Part shown: positions 6,947 to 12,333 of the stretch, piece after piece | How the letters are laid out: the number at the start of each line of letters is the position of its first letter | Position numbering within the stretch: position 1 is the first letter of the stretch | DNA from: Synergistales bacterium | GTDB lineage: Bacteria > Synergistota > Synergistia > Synergistales > Thermovirgaceae | Direction of reading: 5' to 3' | Length of the DNA: 12,333 nt | NCBI GenBank assembly: GCA_018434645.1 | Contig: JAHDOX010000103.1 | Coordinates: 1 to 12,333, forward strand | Program-made: the position numbers and the translations under genes | Notes under the pieces: generated by a model | Databases searched by the model: none | What the model was told of the DNA's origin: nothing | The model's input: only the letters and a program-made list of their open reading frames with translations

Positions 6947-7332
6947 TGGGTTTTACCATTATGGTCATTATGGTTGCACTGGTGCCCCTCTTCGTGAGAC
7001 TCATGATGGCAGGCGCTAGGCCCCTTTTCGAGAATCCCTCGGCAATAGGCTGCTACAACTTCTTTCACGTTGCCCGTAGCACCTATTACAGGTTCTATCC
7101 CCTGCCCGCGAAACAGATCTTCCGCACGGGGGCCCATTCCTCCAGCGATAATGACGTCCACTCCAAGGTTTCCAAGCCATTGCGGCAAAACCCCCGGTGC
7201 ATGGCCGGGGTTGGGAAGATCCGCTTGGTCGAGGATGTTTCCTTCTTCATCGACGGTAAAAACGGCGTAGGTCGGCGCATGCCCAAAGTGAGGGCAAACG
7301 TTTCCCTCCTGTGCGGCTACGGCTATTTTCAT
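6943..7332 (-). CDS. NifX/MTH1175-like protein with His/Cys-rich tail
   Basis: A 129-residue member of the dinitrogenase Fe-Mo cofactor-binding domain family. The fold signature is MKIAVAAQEGNVCPHFGHAPTY at the N-terminus (a CPHFGHA-type metal-binding motif, residues 13-19), then PNPGHAPGVLPQWLGNLGVDVIIAGGMGPRAEDLF with the GGMGPRA loop. The last about 22 residues (from CHHESHEEGHQC) hold six His and two Cys, a likely additional metal-binding tail. The ribosome binding site GGAGGTG (7345-7339) is strong. It is the first gene of the four-gene minus-strand operon, behind a Fur-box promoter and a long structured leader. It is a probable small metal-cluster carrier working with the two ferredoxin-ATPases encoded immediately downstream (inference). 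Confidence 0.85.
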   Translation of the reverse strand: MKIAVAAQEGNVCPHFGHAPTYAVFTVDEEGNILDQADLPNPGHAPGVLPQWLGNLGVDVIIAGGMGPRAEDLFRGQGIEPVIGATGNVKEVVAAYCRGILEKGPSACHHESHEEGHQCNHNDHNGKTQ

Positions 7333-7398
7333 GATTCACACCTCCAGAAATTTTCGTTTTTTCGGGTTTCCGTTCTCGTTAATCGAATAACCAGTCAG

Positions 7399-7430
7399 AA
7401 AAAGGGGAGAGCGAATATCTGCCCTCCCCT
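7399..7430 (-). terminator. Terminator-like hairpin in the leader of the NifX-ATPase-HemB-like operon
   Basis: On the minus strand AGGGGAG (7430-7424) pairs with CTCCCCT (7409-7403), a 7-bp stem extended by two further G-C pairs across one mismatch, and T5 follows (7403-7399). It lies between the predicted promoter (7515-7544) and the first gene, so it would end transcripts before the operon is read. A competing hairpin uses CTCCC (7440-7436) with GGGAG (7428-7424), which overlaps the terminator's 5' arm. Confidence 0.55.
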
Positions 7431-7489
7431 GCGTAGGGAGAAGAGAAAACGAAGAAAAGAAATTAATATCTTTTCGTGCCTTGGCAAAA

Positions 7490-7508
7490 GATAACGATAA
7501 CTATTCTC
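7490..7508. promoter_or_regulatory. Fur box at the NifX-ATPase-HemB-like operon promoter
   Basis: GATAACGATAACTATTCTC matches the 19-bp Fur consensus GATAATGATAATCATTATC at 15 of 19 positions. It starts 6 bases downstream of the minus-strand -10 hexamer and covers the predicted transcription start. The geometry is the same as at the DUF5320 promoter. Confidence 0.65.
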
Positions 7509-7514
7509 AGAAGA

Positions 7515-7544
7515 ATTTTATCCGGTGAAATTGACTCCTGTCAA
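7515..7544 (-). promoter_or_regulatory. Promoter of the NifX-ATPase-HemB-like operon
   Basis: On the minus strand, TTGACA (7544-7539) and TAAAAT (7520-7515) are separated by 18 bases: 6/6 and 5/6 consensus matches. The predicted start near 7508 gives a leader of about 175 nt before the ATG at 7332. Confidence 0.65.
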
Positions 7545-7621
7545 GTTTACGAATTGCCTCACCAAAAACCTGGACGAAAGGTTTACGATTTCTCCGGGGA
7601 ACATGGCCCCGGAAGGAGGAA

Positions 7622-7660
7622 GGTACAAAAACCAAGAAGGCACACATACATATGCATGCC
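7622..7660 (-). terminator. Probable terminator of the fur/secreted-protein unit
   Basis: On the minus strand GGCATGCATA and TATGTGTGCC pair over up to 10 bp (two G-T pairs, very small loop), and the T-rich TTCTTGGTTTTTG follows. It lies about 80 bases after the stop of the secreted-protein gene and before the next promoter, where a terminator is expected. Confidence 0.45.
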
Positions 7661-7737
7661 GCCGACCAACTGCGGGTCTACGGGTGTGGGGTCTTCCCGC
7701 GTGTCTTGATGGGAGGCGTGTGGTTCCGGCAGGGATT

Positions 7738-8115
7738 TTATTCCCTGGATATCATGGCCGTGAAGGAACCCCTCTTTGAGCCCTCGGTTGATTCCCACTT
7801 TCCAATGAATCGGTTCATGAAATCGATGGATCCGAAAAACCGCATAGGTTTTTCTTCAGTCATGAATTCACAAGTCCCGTCATAGTTGCAGGTACCGGTG
7901 ACGGTCAGGTCTTCCAGGCTTACATTGGAGTGGGCTATTCCTGTGATAAGTCCGTCGAAAGAGACGGTAAGCCGCAGGGATCCATAATCGTCACCTATGA
8001 AGGTGCCGATGTAATTTCCGCTCATGCGTTCCGGGATGGAAGCCGACGCCATAGAACCGGAAAAGAGAGCCAGGACCAAAAAACCAATAATTATTACGCT
8101 AATCTTCGCTTTCAT
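7738..8115 (-). CDS. Small secreted/periplasmic protein of unknown function
   Basis: A 125-residue protein with a clear Sec signal peptide: Lys-containing start MKAKIS, hydrophobic core VIIIGFLVLALFSG, and cleavage probably after ASA near residue 26. The mature part of about 100 residues looks beta-rich, with repeated YIGTFIGDDYGSL, GLITGI and FFGSIDF type strands. It contains two Cys (76 and 82, C-N-Y-D-G-T-C) that could form a disulfide. No family was recognised. It starts 66 bases after the Fur-family gene in the same direction, with an AGAGGTG ribosome binding site and no terminator between, so cotranscription is likely. The neighbourhood hints at a role linked to metal homeostasis, but nothing in the sequence proves it. 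A small lipocalin-like or envelope stress protein is also possible. Confidence 0.75.
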   Translation of the reverse strand: MKAKISVIIIGFLVLALFSGSMASASIPERMSGNYIGTFIGDDYGSLRLTVSFDGLITGIAHSNVSLEDLTVTGTCNYDGTCEFMTEEKPMRFFGSIDFMNRFIGKWESTEGSKRGSFTAMISRE

Positions 8116-8181
8116 GAAAATTCACCTCTTTTGCCCATTTTTTCCGGGAAATCCCCGAAGTCGCCATAGTGTGTAAAGACT

Positions 8182-8745
8182 TTATCTTTCCTTTCGCATT
8201 CCTCTTTTTCTCCTCCGGCAGGGCCGGCCGCAGCGGGGCCGCCCGCTCAGGGAGAAGGGCTCCTCAAGGATGCCCCTTTCCAGGCATTCCTGGCAGATTC
8301 CAGCGATTTCAAATGTCTGGGGCAGAATTTCGTATCCGGCTTCTTTGGCCCACTTTCGCACCGTCTCCGTCTTCGCGCTCTCCCCCGAAAGGTGGATCAC
8401 TTTGCCGCAGGACCTGCAATAAAGATGGAAATGCATTTGCTCATCGGGTACTTCAAACCGGCTGAACCCTTCGTCCAGATTTATCAAATTCAGCAAGCCC
8501 ATGCGTGAAAGGATCTCTATGGTCCTGTATACCGTAGCTATGCCTATTGTATCATCCTCTCGCTGGATTAGGTCTAAAAGCTCCCTGGCGTTGGGATGGC
8601 TGCCTATGTTCCGAAGGAGCGTCTCGATGATAAGCCGCCTTTGATGGGTCATCCTGAAACCGCTTTTTCTAAGCCTTTCTAGATAGTCTTCCACATGAGC
8701 TGAAATTCGCTCTTCTTCAATGGACGTTCTTTCCCTTTTCGCCAT
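8182..8745 (-). CDS. Fur-family metal-dependent transcriptional regulator
   Basis: A dimeric winged-helix repressor of the Fur/PerR/Zur group. The 187-residue product has the DNA-binding part FRMTHQRRLIIETLL and the recognition helix GIATVYRTIEILSRMGLL (68-85). The dimerisation part has HFH (His105, His107) and the structural zinc cysteines C110/C113 (CRSCG) and C151/C154 (CQEC). The family His that normally lies about seven residues before the second CxxC is replaced (LPQTFEIAGIC). A C-terminal extension of about 30 residues ends in a Cys/Arg-rich GRPRCGRPCRRRKR stretch, making the protein longer than usual (about 140-150). The start at 8745 has GGTGGTG upstream. It is the best candidate for the protein reading the two Fur boxes in this window. 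PerR- or Zur-type specificity cannot be excluded. Confidence 0.88.
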   Translation of the reverse strand: MAKRERTSIEEERISAHVEDYLERLRKSGFRMTHQRRLIIETLLRNIGSHPNARELLDLIQREDDTIGIATVYRTIEILSRMGLLNLINLDEGFSRFEVPDEQMHFHLYCRSCGKVIHLSGESAKTETVRKWAKEAGYEILPQTFEIAGICQECLERGILEEPFSLSGRPRCGRPCRRRKRGMRKER

Positions 8746-8794
8746 AATATCACCACCGGGGGCGGATTTTCGTCAGTACTTTCTTCTCGGCTTG

Positions 8795-8823
8795 TTGCCT
8801 CAGACGTTATAAGGCCTATTATA
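8795..8823. promoter_or_regulatory. Overlapping divergent promoter region, fur-like gene and M48 protease
   Basis: In the 122-base gap between divergent genes, TATTATA can serve both strands. On the minus strand TATAAT (8823-8818) is a perfect -10 for the fur-like gene, though no good -35 is seen. On the plus strand TTGCCT (8795-8800) with 16 bases to TATTAT (8817-8822) could serve the protease. The near-palindrome GTTATAAGGCCTATTATAC (8806-8824) covers both and might be an operator. Confidence 0.35.
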
Positions 8824-8867
8824 CAGGACACGGGACCACCAAAGAACGAAAGAAGGGACATAGCCTG

Positions 8868-10082
8868 ATGGATGGATCATTGGTGAAGTGGATCGTGGCG
8901 TTGGCAGCTCTTTTGGAAATAATGATTCATCTTGCCGAATGGCGTTTTCTGCAAGGGCTCCCTGAGAGCATTCCTCCGGAAACAGGCAGGTTTTTGAGCA
9001 ATCCTTTTGTATGGAGAAGGTCTGTCGGCATGGCCCGCGGAAAGACGGCGATCCGCCTCGGAATCACAGCCAGCCTCTATGCTCTGGTTCTTTACGTGCT
9101 TTTTACACCCCTTTTGGAGAAAACCGGTGCATGGGCGCTTGCCGTCATGGGCAGTAACGCTGGGGCCGGAGTCCTGATGGGAGCTCTTTCCGCCCTGGCT
9201 GCGTGGTGTGTCGTTTTGCCCTGGTCATGGGCCCGGGTGTTCCTGGTTGAAAGGGACAGGCCTTCTACCCTGGATGATGTGCGTCGTTTCTGGTATGACC
9301 AGTCGCTTTATCTTCTGCTGGCCATGACTCTTTCGGCAGGTGCCCTTGGTGGCGCAGTATTCCTCTCTGAAGGGGCCGGCGGCTTTTTGGGGATTTACGT
9401 GGCGCTTGTTTTTGCGGAATTTCTGCTTGTATGGCTTTTCCCTGTTTTCCTGTTGCCCGTGTTCTTTCGGGTCAAGGATTTTCCCGAAGGAACTCTCAAG
9501 GAAAAACTTCTTGAAATTTTCAGATCTGCAGGGTTGGGGCCACTAAAATTACAGGTAGTGGACACCTCCCAAAAGTCCATGCCTCCAAACGCCATGCTTT
9601 CCGGTCTTGGACGAGCCAGAAGGTTTTTGCTCGTCGACAGTTTGCTGAAATCCAAAAGCGAGGAGGAAGTCGCTGCAATACTTGCCCATGAAGTTGGACA
9701 TTGGAAGAATGGTCATCAGACTCAAAGGTTTTTCGTGGCGGTGTTTGTACAGGCTGTTCTTGTGGCGGTAATCTGGGTTTTGTCAGGAATCGGCCCACGG
9801 CATGTGGCTCTTTTGAAAGGTGTTTTCGCCGCCCATGCGCTTCTGGTGTTGGTTTTTCAACCCTTTATAATTCGCAAGATGCAAACTCAGGAGCTTGAAG
9901 CTGACGCCTTCGCGGCAGGCTTCGCCGGTGCCGGGGCGATGAAGTCGGCCCTTATGGGGCTTGCCTCCCCAAACAGGGGATGGGCTCCATCCCACTTTCT
10001 TTACACTTTCTGGTATGAGGCCCATCCTCCTGTCGTCAAACGCCTGGAAGCGCTTGAGAAAATCGGACTCAGCGGAAAATAA
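8868..10082 (+). CDS. M48-family membrane zinc metalloprotease (Ste24-like)
   Basis: A 404-residue integral membrane protease of the M48A/Ste24 (CAAX protease-like) type. The first about 200 residues hold several hydrophobic spans (roughly 5-25, 64-84, 100-127, 146-166 and 172-200). The catalytic part has the Ste24 pattern SMPPNAMLSGLGRARRFLLVDSLL (237-260), the zinc site HEVGH (274-278), two more hydrophobic spans (about 288-306 and 314-334), the third ligand motif ELEADAFAA (342-350) and the HPP motif (386-388). In bacteria such proteins act in membrane protein quality control rather than prenyl processing. The start is the ATG at 8868 with AGAAGGGA upstream. Its last 14 bases overlap the convergent DUF4139 gene. 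The gene is divergent from the fur-like gene. Confidence 0.9.
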   Translation: MDGSLVKWIVALAALLEIMIHLAEWRFLQGLPESIPPETGRFLSNPFVWRRSVGMARGKTAIRLGITASLYALVLYVLFTPLLEKTGAWALAVMGSNAGAGVLMGALSALAAWCVVLPWSWARVFLVERDRPSTLDDVRRFWYDQSLYLLLAMTLSAGALGGAVFLSEGAGGFLGIYVALVFAEFLLVWLFPVFLLPVFFRVKDFPEGTLKEKLLEIFRSAGLGPLKLQVVDTSQKSMPPNAMLSGLGRARRFLLVDSLLKSKSEEEVAAILAHEVGHWKNGHQTQRFFVAVFVQAVLVAVIWVLSGIGPRHVALLKGVFAAHALLVLVFQPFIIRKMQTQELEADAFAAGFAGAGAMKSALMGLASPNRGWAPSHFLYTFWYEAHPPVVKRLEALEKIGLSGK

Positions 10083-11571
10083 GGTCCTTTCCGCCCTTGA
10101 ACCTGATGGTGTACATTACGTTAAGCCTTTTTGTCTCGCCGCCTTTCATTTCAAGGCGCCATGTCAGGATTCCCTTGTCGTCCTTTTCGGAAGGCTCGGG
10201 ATCGATGGAAACATTTTCAATCTTTATTTCCTCTTTTGCGGGTACGGGCAGTCTGTCCCGGACAACTATTTCCAGTGGTCTGTCGAGGCCGTTCGTTACG
10301 GTGATCATGTACCCTTTCTGAAGGCGGTCCTTCCCTATCCAACTGCTTCCTTCCCGTGGCAGCAGTTCTTCCCGTGAAGCGGTTACGAGCGGGGTTTTAC
10401 CGAAGGGTATTACCATCCTTTCGCCCATGCTTGCGGCCTCGAGGATTGTAGTACCGGTCTGTTTGCCGTCGATGTAAAGGTCCGCGGCAGCTTTCAGGAT
10501 GGCCCTGTCCAGCTCCTCTATGGTGGCCACTGTCCATGCCTCGTCAGCTATCTCGGGAACGCAGACCAGTTCCATCGACGCAGGAATCGAGAAAACGCCG
10601 ACGTCGAGGTTGGTTTTATCGCCCGAGCCAGGCACGAACCCGGAAGTTTCCATCCTGACATCGGCGAGGCCCTCATCGATACGGTCGCTCAATTCCGGCG
10701 CGGCGGCTTTCAGCATTTCAGTTCCTCGCGTCGGAAATTCTCCGGCATCTCGGAAAAAGTGTTCACGATAGTCTACCACCAGGGGGTCGAGTTGCGGCGT
10801 CACGAGGCCCTGCCGCGGCCTCACGGTGTGCAGGGAAATGTCGCCGTTCCAGTCGAGTCCGCTTTTTTGGGATAACATGGCCTGAAGGGTGCCTTCGATA
10901 AGGCCTGTCCTGCTGTTCAGGTAAAGTTGGTAGACCGGCTGCCAAGCCGCGTCAGAGGTCCATGCGAGGATGCCGATGGTGCCCTCGCCGACGGTTTCCA
11001 GAGTCAGGACCCTCAGTTTGTCGTTTTCTCTCGGCAGGCGGGATTTCAGTTCTTTTTCGAGTATTTCGTATTGAGTCCTTGCATCTGAAAGCGCTTCCGT
11101 TGTTTCGGCAATCTTGAGCGCTATGGTTTCCCGCTTGCTAAGGGCGCCGTCTATATAGGCTTCAAGGTCTCCCGGGCTCGAAATTTCGGGGACGGCCGCC
11201 TCTAAGTGTTTTCGTGCCTGCTCCAGCGCCTCGAGCCTGGCGGAAAGGCGGTCTTTTTCTGTCCGTGCCCGCTCGACTTCTTCCGCCAGATCCGCCAGGG
11301 CCGAGGGGACCCAACCGACCTGTGCCACGGTACGCATGCTGCTGTCGAGAATGCGGGCTGTGCCTGAAAGCTGAAAACGGATACTTTCGGGGTCAATGGT
11401 CAAGGGCAATTCGAGATCCACAGTTCCTCCCGCTGCGATTTCAAAATGCATGACGGCTCCTGATGGATATACGTCGACGGCCTTCACTTCCGGTGTCCGC
11501 TCTCCCGCACATGCCTGAACTGTCCCGAATAATGCGACAAGAGCAGCAAGGAAAAATATTTTTCTGTTCAT
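10069..11571 (-). CDS. Exported DUF4139-domain protein
   Basis: A protein of about 500 residues with a signal peptide (MNRKIFFLAALVALFGTVQACA). It has a beta-rich N-terminal domain (EVKAVDVYPSGAVMHFEI region), a predicted coiled coil (about residues 80-170, DLAEEVERARTEKDRLSARLEALEQA region), and a C-terminal DUF4139 beta domain with SDAAWQPVYQLYLNSRTGLIEGT and LDWNGDISLHTVRP. This architecture matches the 'mucoidy inhibitor MuiA-like'/DUF4139 family of secreted proteins, whose biochemical role is not established. The start was moved to ATG 11571: it directly precedes the signal peptide and has AGAGAGGTG upstream, whereas the longer frame to 11601 adds MMQKEERCCF, which would spoil the signal. 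The Cys in VQACAG could also suggest a lipoprotein, but the lipobox is poor. It is convergent with, and overlaps, the protease gene. Confidence 0.85.
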   Translation of the reverse strand: MNRKIFFLAALVALFGTVQACAGERTPEVKAVDVYPSGAVMHFEIAAGGTVDLELPLTIDPESIRFQLSGTARILDSSMRTVAQVGWVPSALADLAEEVERARTEKDRLSARLEALEQARKHLEAAVPEISSPGDLEAYIDGALSKRETIALKIAETTEALSDARTQYEILEKELKSRLPRENDKLRVLTLETVGEGTIGILAWTSDAAWQPVYQLYLNSRTGLIEGTLQAMLSQKSGLDWNGDISLHTVRPRQGLVTPQLDPLVVDYREHFFRDAGEFPTRGTEMLKAAAPELSDRIDEGLADVRMETSGFVPGSGDKTNLDVGVFSIPASMELVCVPEIADEAWTVATIEELDRAILKAAADLYIDGKQTGTTILEAASMGERMVIPFGKTPLVTASREELLPREGSSWIGKDRLQKGYMITVTNGLDRPLEIVVRDRLPVPAKEEIKIENVSIDPEPSEKDDKGILTWRLEMKGGETKRLNVMYTIRFKGGKDLIFR

Positions 11572-11733
11572 GAAACAACACCTCTCTTCCTTTTGCATCA
11601 AAGTCGAATTTGCAACGTTCTAAATTCATCATACATGAAAACCTGAATTTGAAGAGAATCATATGTGTAAAGAGACCTCTCGTGTACAATGTAGACGTAA
11701 CGAAACTTTTTTGTTTTCGCGGGGTGCTTTTTT
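11572..11733. other. Divergent gap with repeated GAATTT/AAATTC motifs
   Basis: This 162-base gap separates the DUF4139 and YchF-like genes. GAATTT (11606-11611), AAATTC (11622-11627) and GAATTT (11645-11650) occur in alternating orientation. The last two extend to a 7-bp inverted repeat AAATTCA/TGAATTT (11622-11628 with 11644-11650). A TACAAT near 11691 could be a plus-strand -10, and TATGAT near 11629-11634 (minus strand) could serve the DUF4139 gene, but no matching -35 is clear for either. Confidence 0.3.
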
Positions 11734-12333
11734 ATGTTGAGATGCGGCATCATAGGACTTCCCCTGGCAGGGAAAACCACGATTTTCAATGTAATAACCC
11801 GCGCGGGTGCGGAGGTCAAGTCTTATGCGGGCGGTAAGACCGATCCCAACCGTGCGGTAGTAGAAGTACCGGACGAAAGATTCGAGTCTTTGGTCGATGT
11901 ATACGAGCCGAAAAAACGGGTTCCGGCAACGGTGGAGTTCGTCGACCTTGCCGGTTTGTCGAAGGATGCGAGCAAGGGGGCGGGCCTCGGTAACGCCTTT
12001 CTTTCTTTTGTGGCCGACAGTGATGCCCTCATTCACGTTATTCGGTGTTTCGATAATCCGGATGTTCCACATCCCGAAGAATCGGTAAATCCCTTAAGGG
12101 ATTGGGAGATCGTGGAGATGGAGCTGGTTTTCCGAGATCTCGGGGTTATCGAAAACCGTCTTGGCCGTCTGAGCGAGAAAAAACGTCTTCAGCAGGAGGA
12201 ACAAAAGGAAAAGGAGCTTCTGGAAAGATGCAGGTCACACCTTCTGGAAGAAAGACCTCTCAGGGAGCTGGAACTGAAAGAGGAGGAAGAAAAGGCCCTC
12301 AGGGGGTTTTCCTTCCTGACTTTCAAGCCCGAG
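11734..12333 (+). CDS. YchF/OLA1-type P-loop GTPase/ATPase, N-terminal part
   Basis: The open frame starts at ATG 11734, after GGGGTG, and runs off the window end, giving the first 200 residues of a protein normally about 360 long. The start MLRCGIIGLPLAGKTTIFNVIT holds the P-loop; EFVDLAGLSKDASKGAGLGNAFLSFVADSDALIHVIRCF covers switch II (DLAG) and the family's glycine-rich stretch, and IVEMELVFRDLGVIENRL matches the start of the helical insert that forms the coiled-coil arm. YchF proteins are Obg-related, ribosome-associated and prefer ATP. The P-loop here reads LPLAGKTT where most YchF proteins have LPNVGKST. It may be a paralogue rather than the main YchF. The ATP-specificity motif lies beyond the window. 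Confidence 0.85.
   Translation, partial: MLRCGIIGLPLAGKTTIFNVITRAGAEVKSYAGGKTDPNRAVVEVPDERFESLVDVYEPKKRVPATVEFVDLAGLSKDASKGAGLGNAFLSFVADSDALIHVIRCFDNPDVPHPEESVNPLRDWEIVEMELVFRDLGVIENRLGRLSEKKRLQQEEQKEKELLERCRSHLLEERPLRELELKEEEEKALRGFSFLTFKPE

Larger units (their letters stand above)
7333..7737. other. 405-base non-coding region upstream of the NifX-type operon
   Basis: From right to left on the minus strand: a probable terminator for the Fur/secreted-protein unit (7622-7660), a perfect GC-rich inverted repeat TCCGGGG/CCCCGGA at 7593-7613 with a 7-base loop and no T-tract (role unknown), the promoter, and the Fur box. Then comes a leader with an inverted repeat TATCTTTT/AAAAGATA (7467-7474 with 7486-7493) and the terminator-like hairpin. 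No protein-coding gene is convincing and no named riboswitch class could be recognised. Confidence 0.65.

Noticed and set aside
2471..7332. Nitrogen fixation cluster, suggested by NifX-like proteins
   Set aside because: No nitrogenase structural genes or NifB radical-SAM domain are present, and the NifX/MTH1175 domain is common in anaerobes outside nitrogen fixation.
7593..7613. GC-rich hairpin as an intrinsic terminator
   Set aside because: The 7-bp stem is perfect but neither strand has a T-tract after it. The hairpin at 7639-7660 fits the terminator role better.
11572..11601. N-terminal extension of the DUF4139 protein by ten residues
   Set aside because: The extension is charged and Cys-containing and would precede the signal peptide. 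The ATG at 11571 has its own ribosome binding site.
1..12333. CRISPR array, tRNA, rRNA, insertion sequence or phage attachment site
   Set aside because: No regularly spaced repeats, cloverleaf-like sequence, transposase frame or terminal inverted repeats were seen on either strand.

Overview
The window looks like chromosomal DNA of an obligately anaerobic bacterium with a roughly balanced base composition. The evidence is gene content: ferrous iron uptake by FeoAB, two P-loop ATPases carrying paired 4Fe-4S ferredoxin motifs, an Mrp/NBP35 ATPase, two NifX/MTH1175-like proteins and a DUF5320 protein. This set resembles the ORP (orange protein) type clusters of anaerobes such as Desulfovibrio. 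The phylum cannot be fixed from sequence alone. Synergistota or another anaerobic Gram-negative-type lineage would fit, but that is a guess.

Layout. At 97-2159 (minus strand) feoA and feoB form a tightly coupled ferrous iron uptake operon with its own promoter. At 2402-4241 (plus strand) there is a promoter with a near-perfect Fur box, then a DUF5320 gene, a NifX-like gene and an Mrp-type ATPase. At 4288-7332 (minus strand) a second operon of NifX-like protein, two ferredoxin-ATPases and a divergent HemB (porphobilinogen synthase) homologue reads head-on into the first. Its genes overlap by 4 bases at each junction. It also starts from a TTGACA/TAAAAT promoter with a Fur box just downstream of the -10, followed by a leader of about 175 nt that contains an intrinsic-terminator-like hairpin. 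At 7738-8745 (minus strand) lie a Fur-family regulator and a small secreted protein. At 8868-10082 (plus) is a membrane-bound M48 (Ste24-like) protease. At 10069-11571 (minus) is an exported DUF4139 protein that overlaps the protease gene tail to tail. From 11734 to the window end (plus) is the first 200 codons of a YchF/OLA1-type GTPase.

How it fits together. Positions 97-8745 read as an iron and Fe-S neighbourhood: Fe(II) import, cluster carrier or assembly ATPases with small metal-cluster-binding partners, and an iron-type regulator. Operators fitting that regulator sit at the two promoters that fire towards each other. The most unusual parts are (i) the mirrored pair of Fur-box promoters driving two NifX+ATPase modules that converge at about 4.26 kb, (ii) the HemB homologue, which keeps both Schiff-base lysines but has lost the metal-binding and lid residues, and (iii) the possible attenuator in the leader of the minus-strand operon. 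All functions are inferred from sequence motifs. Nothing was searched against a database.
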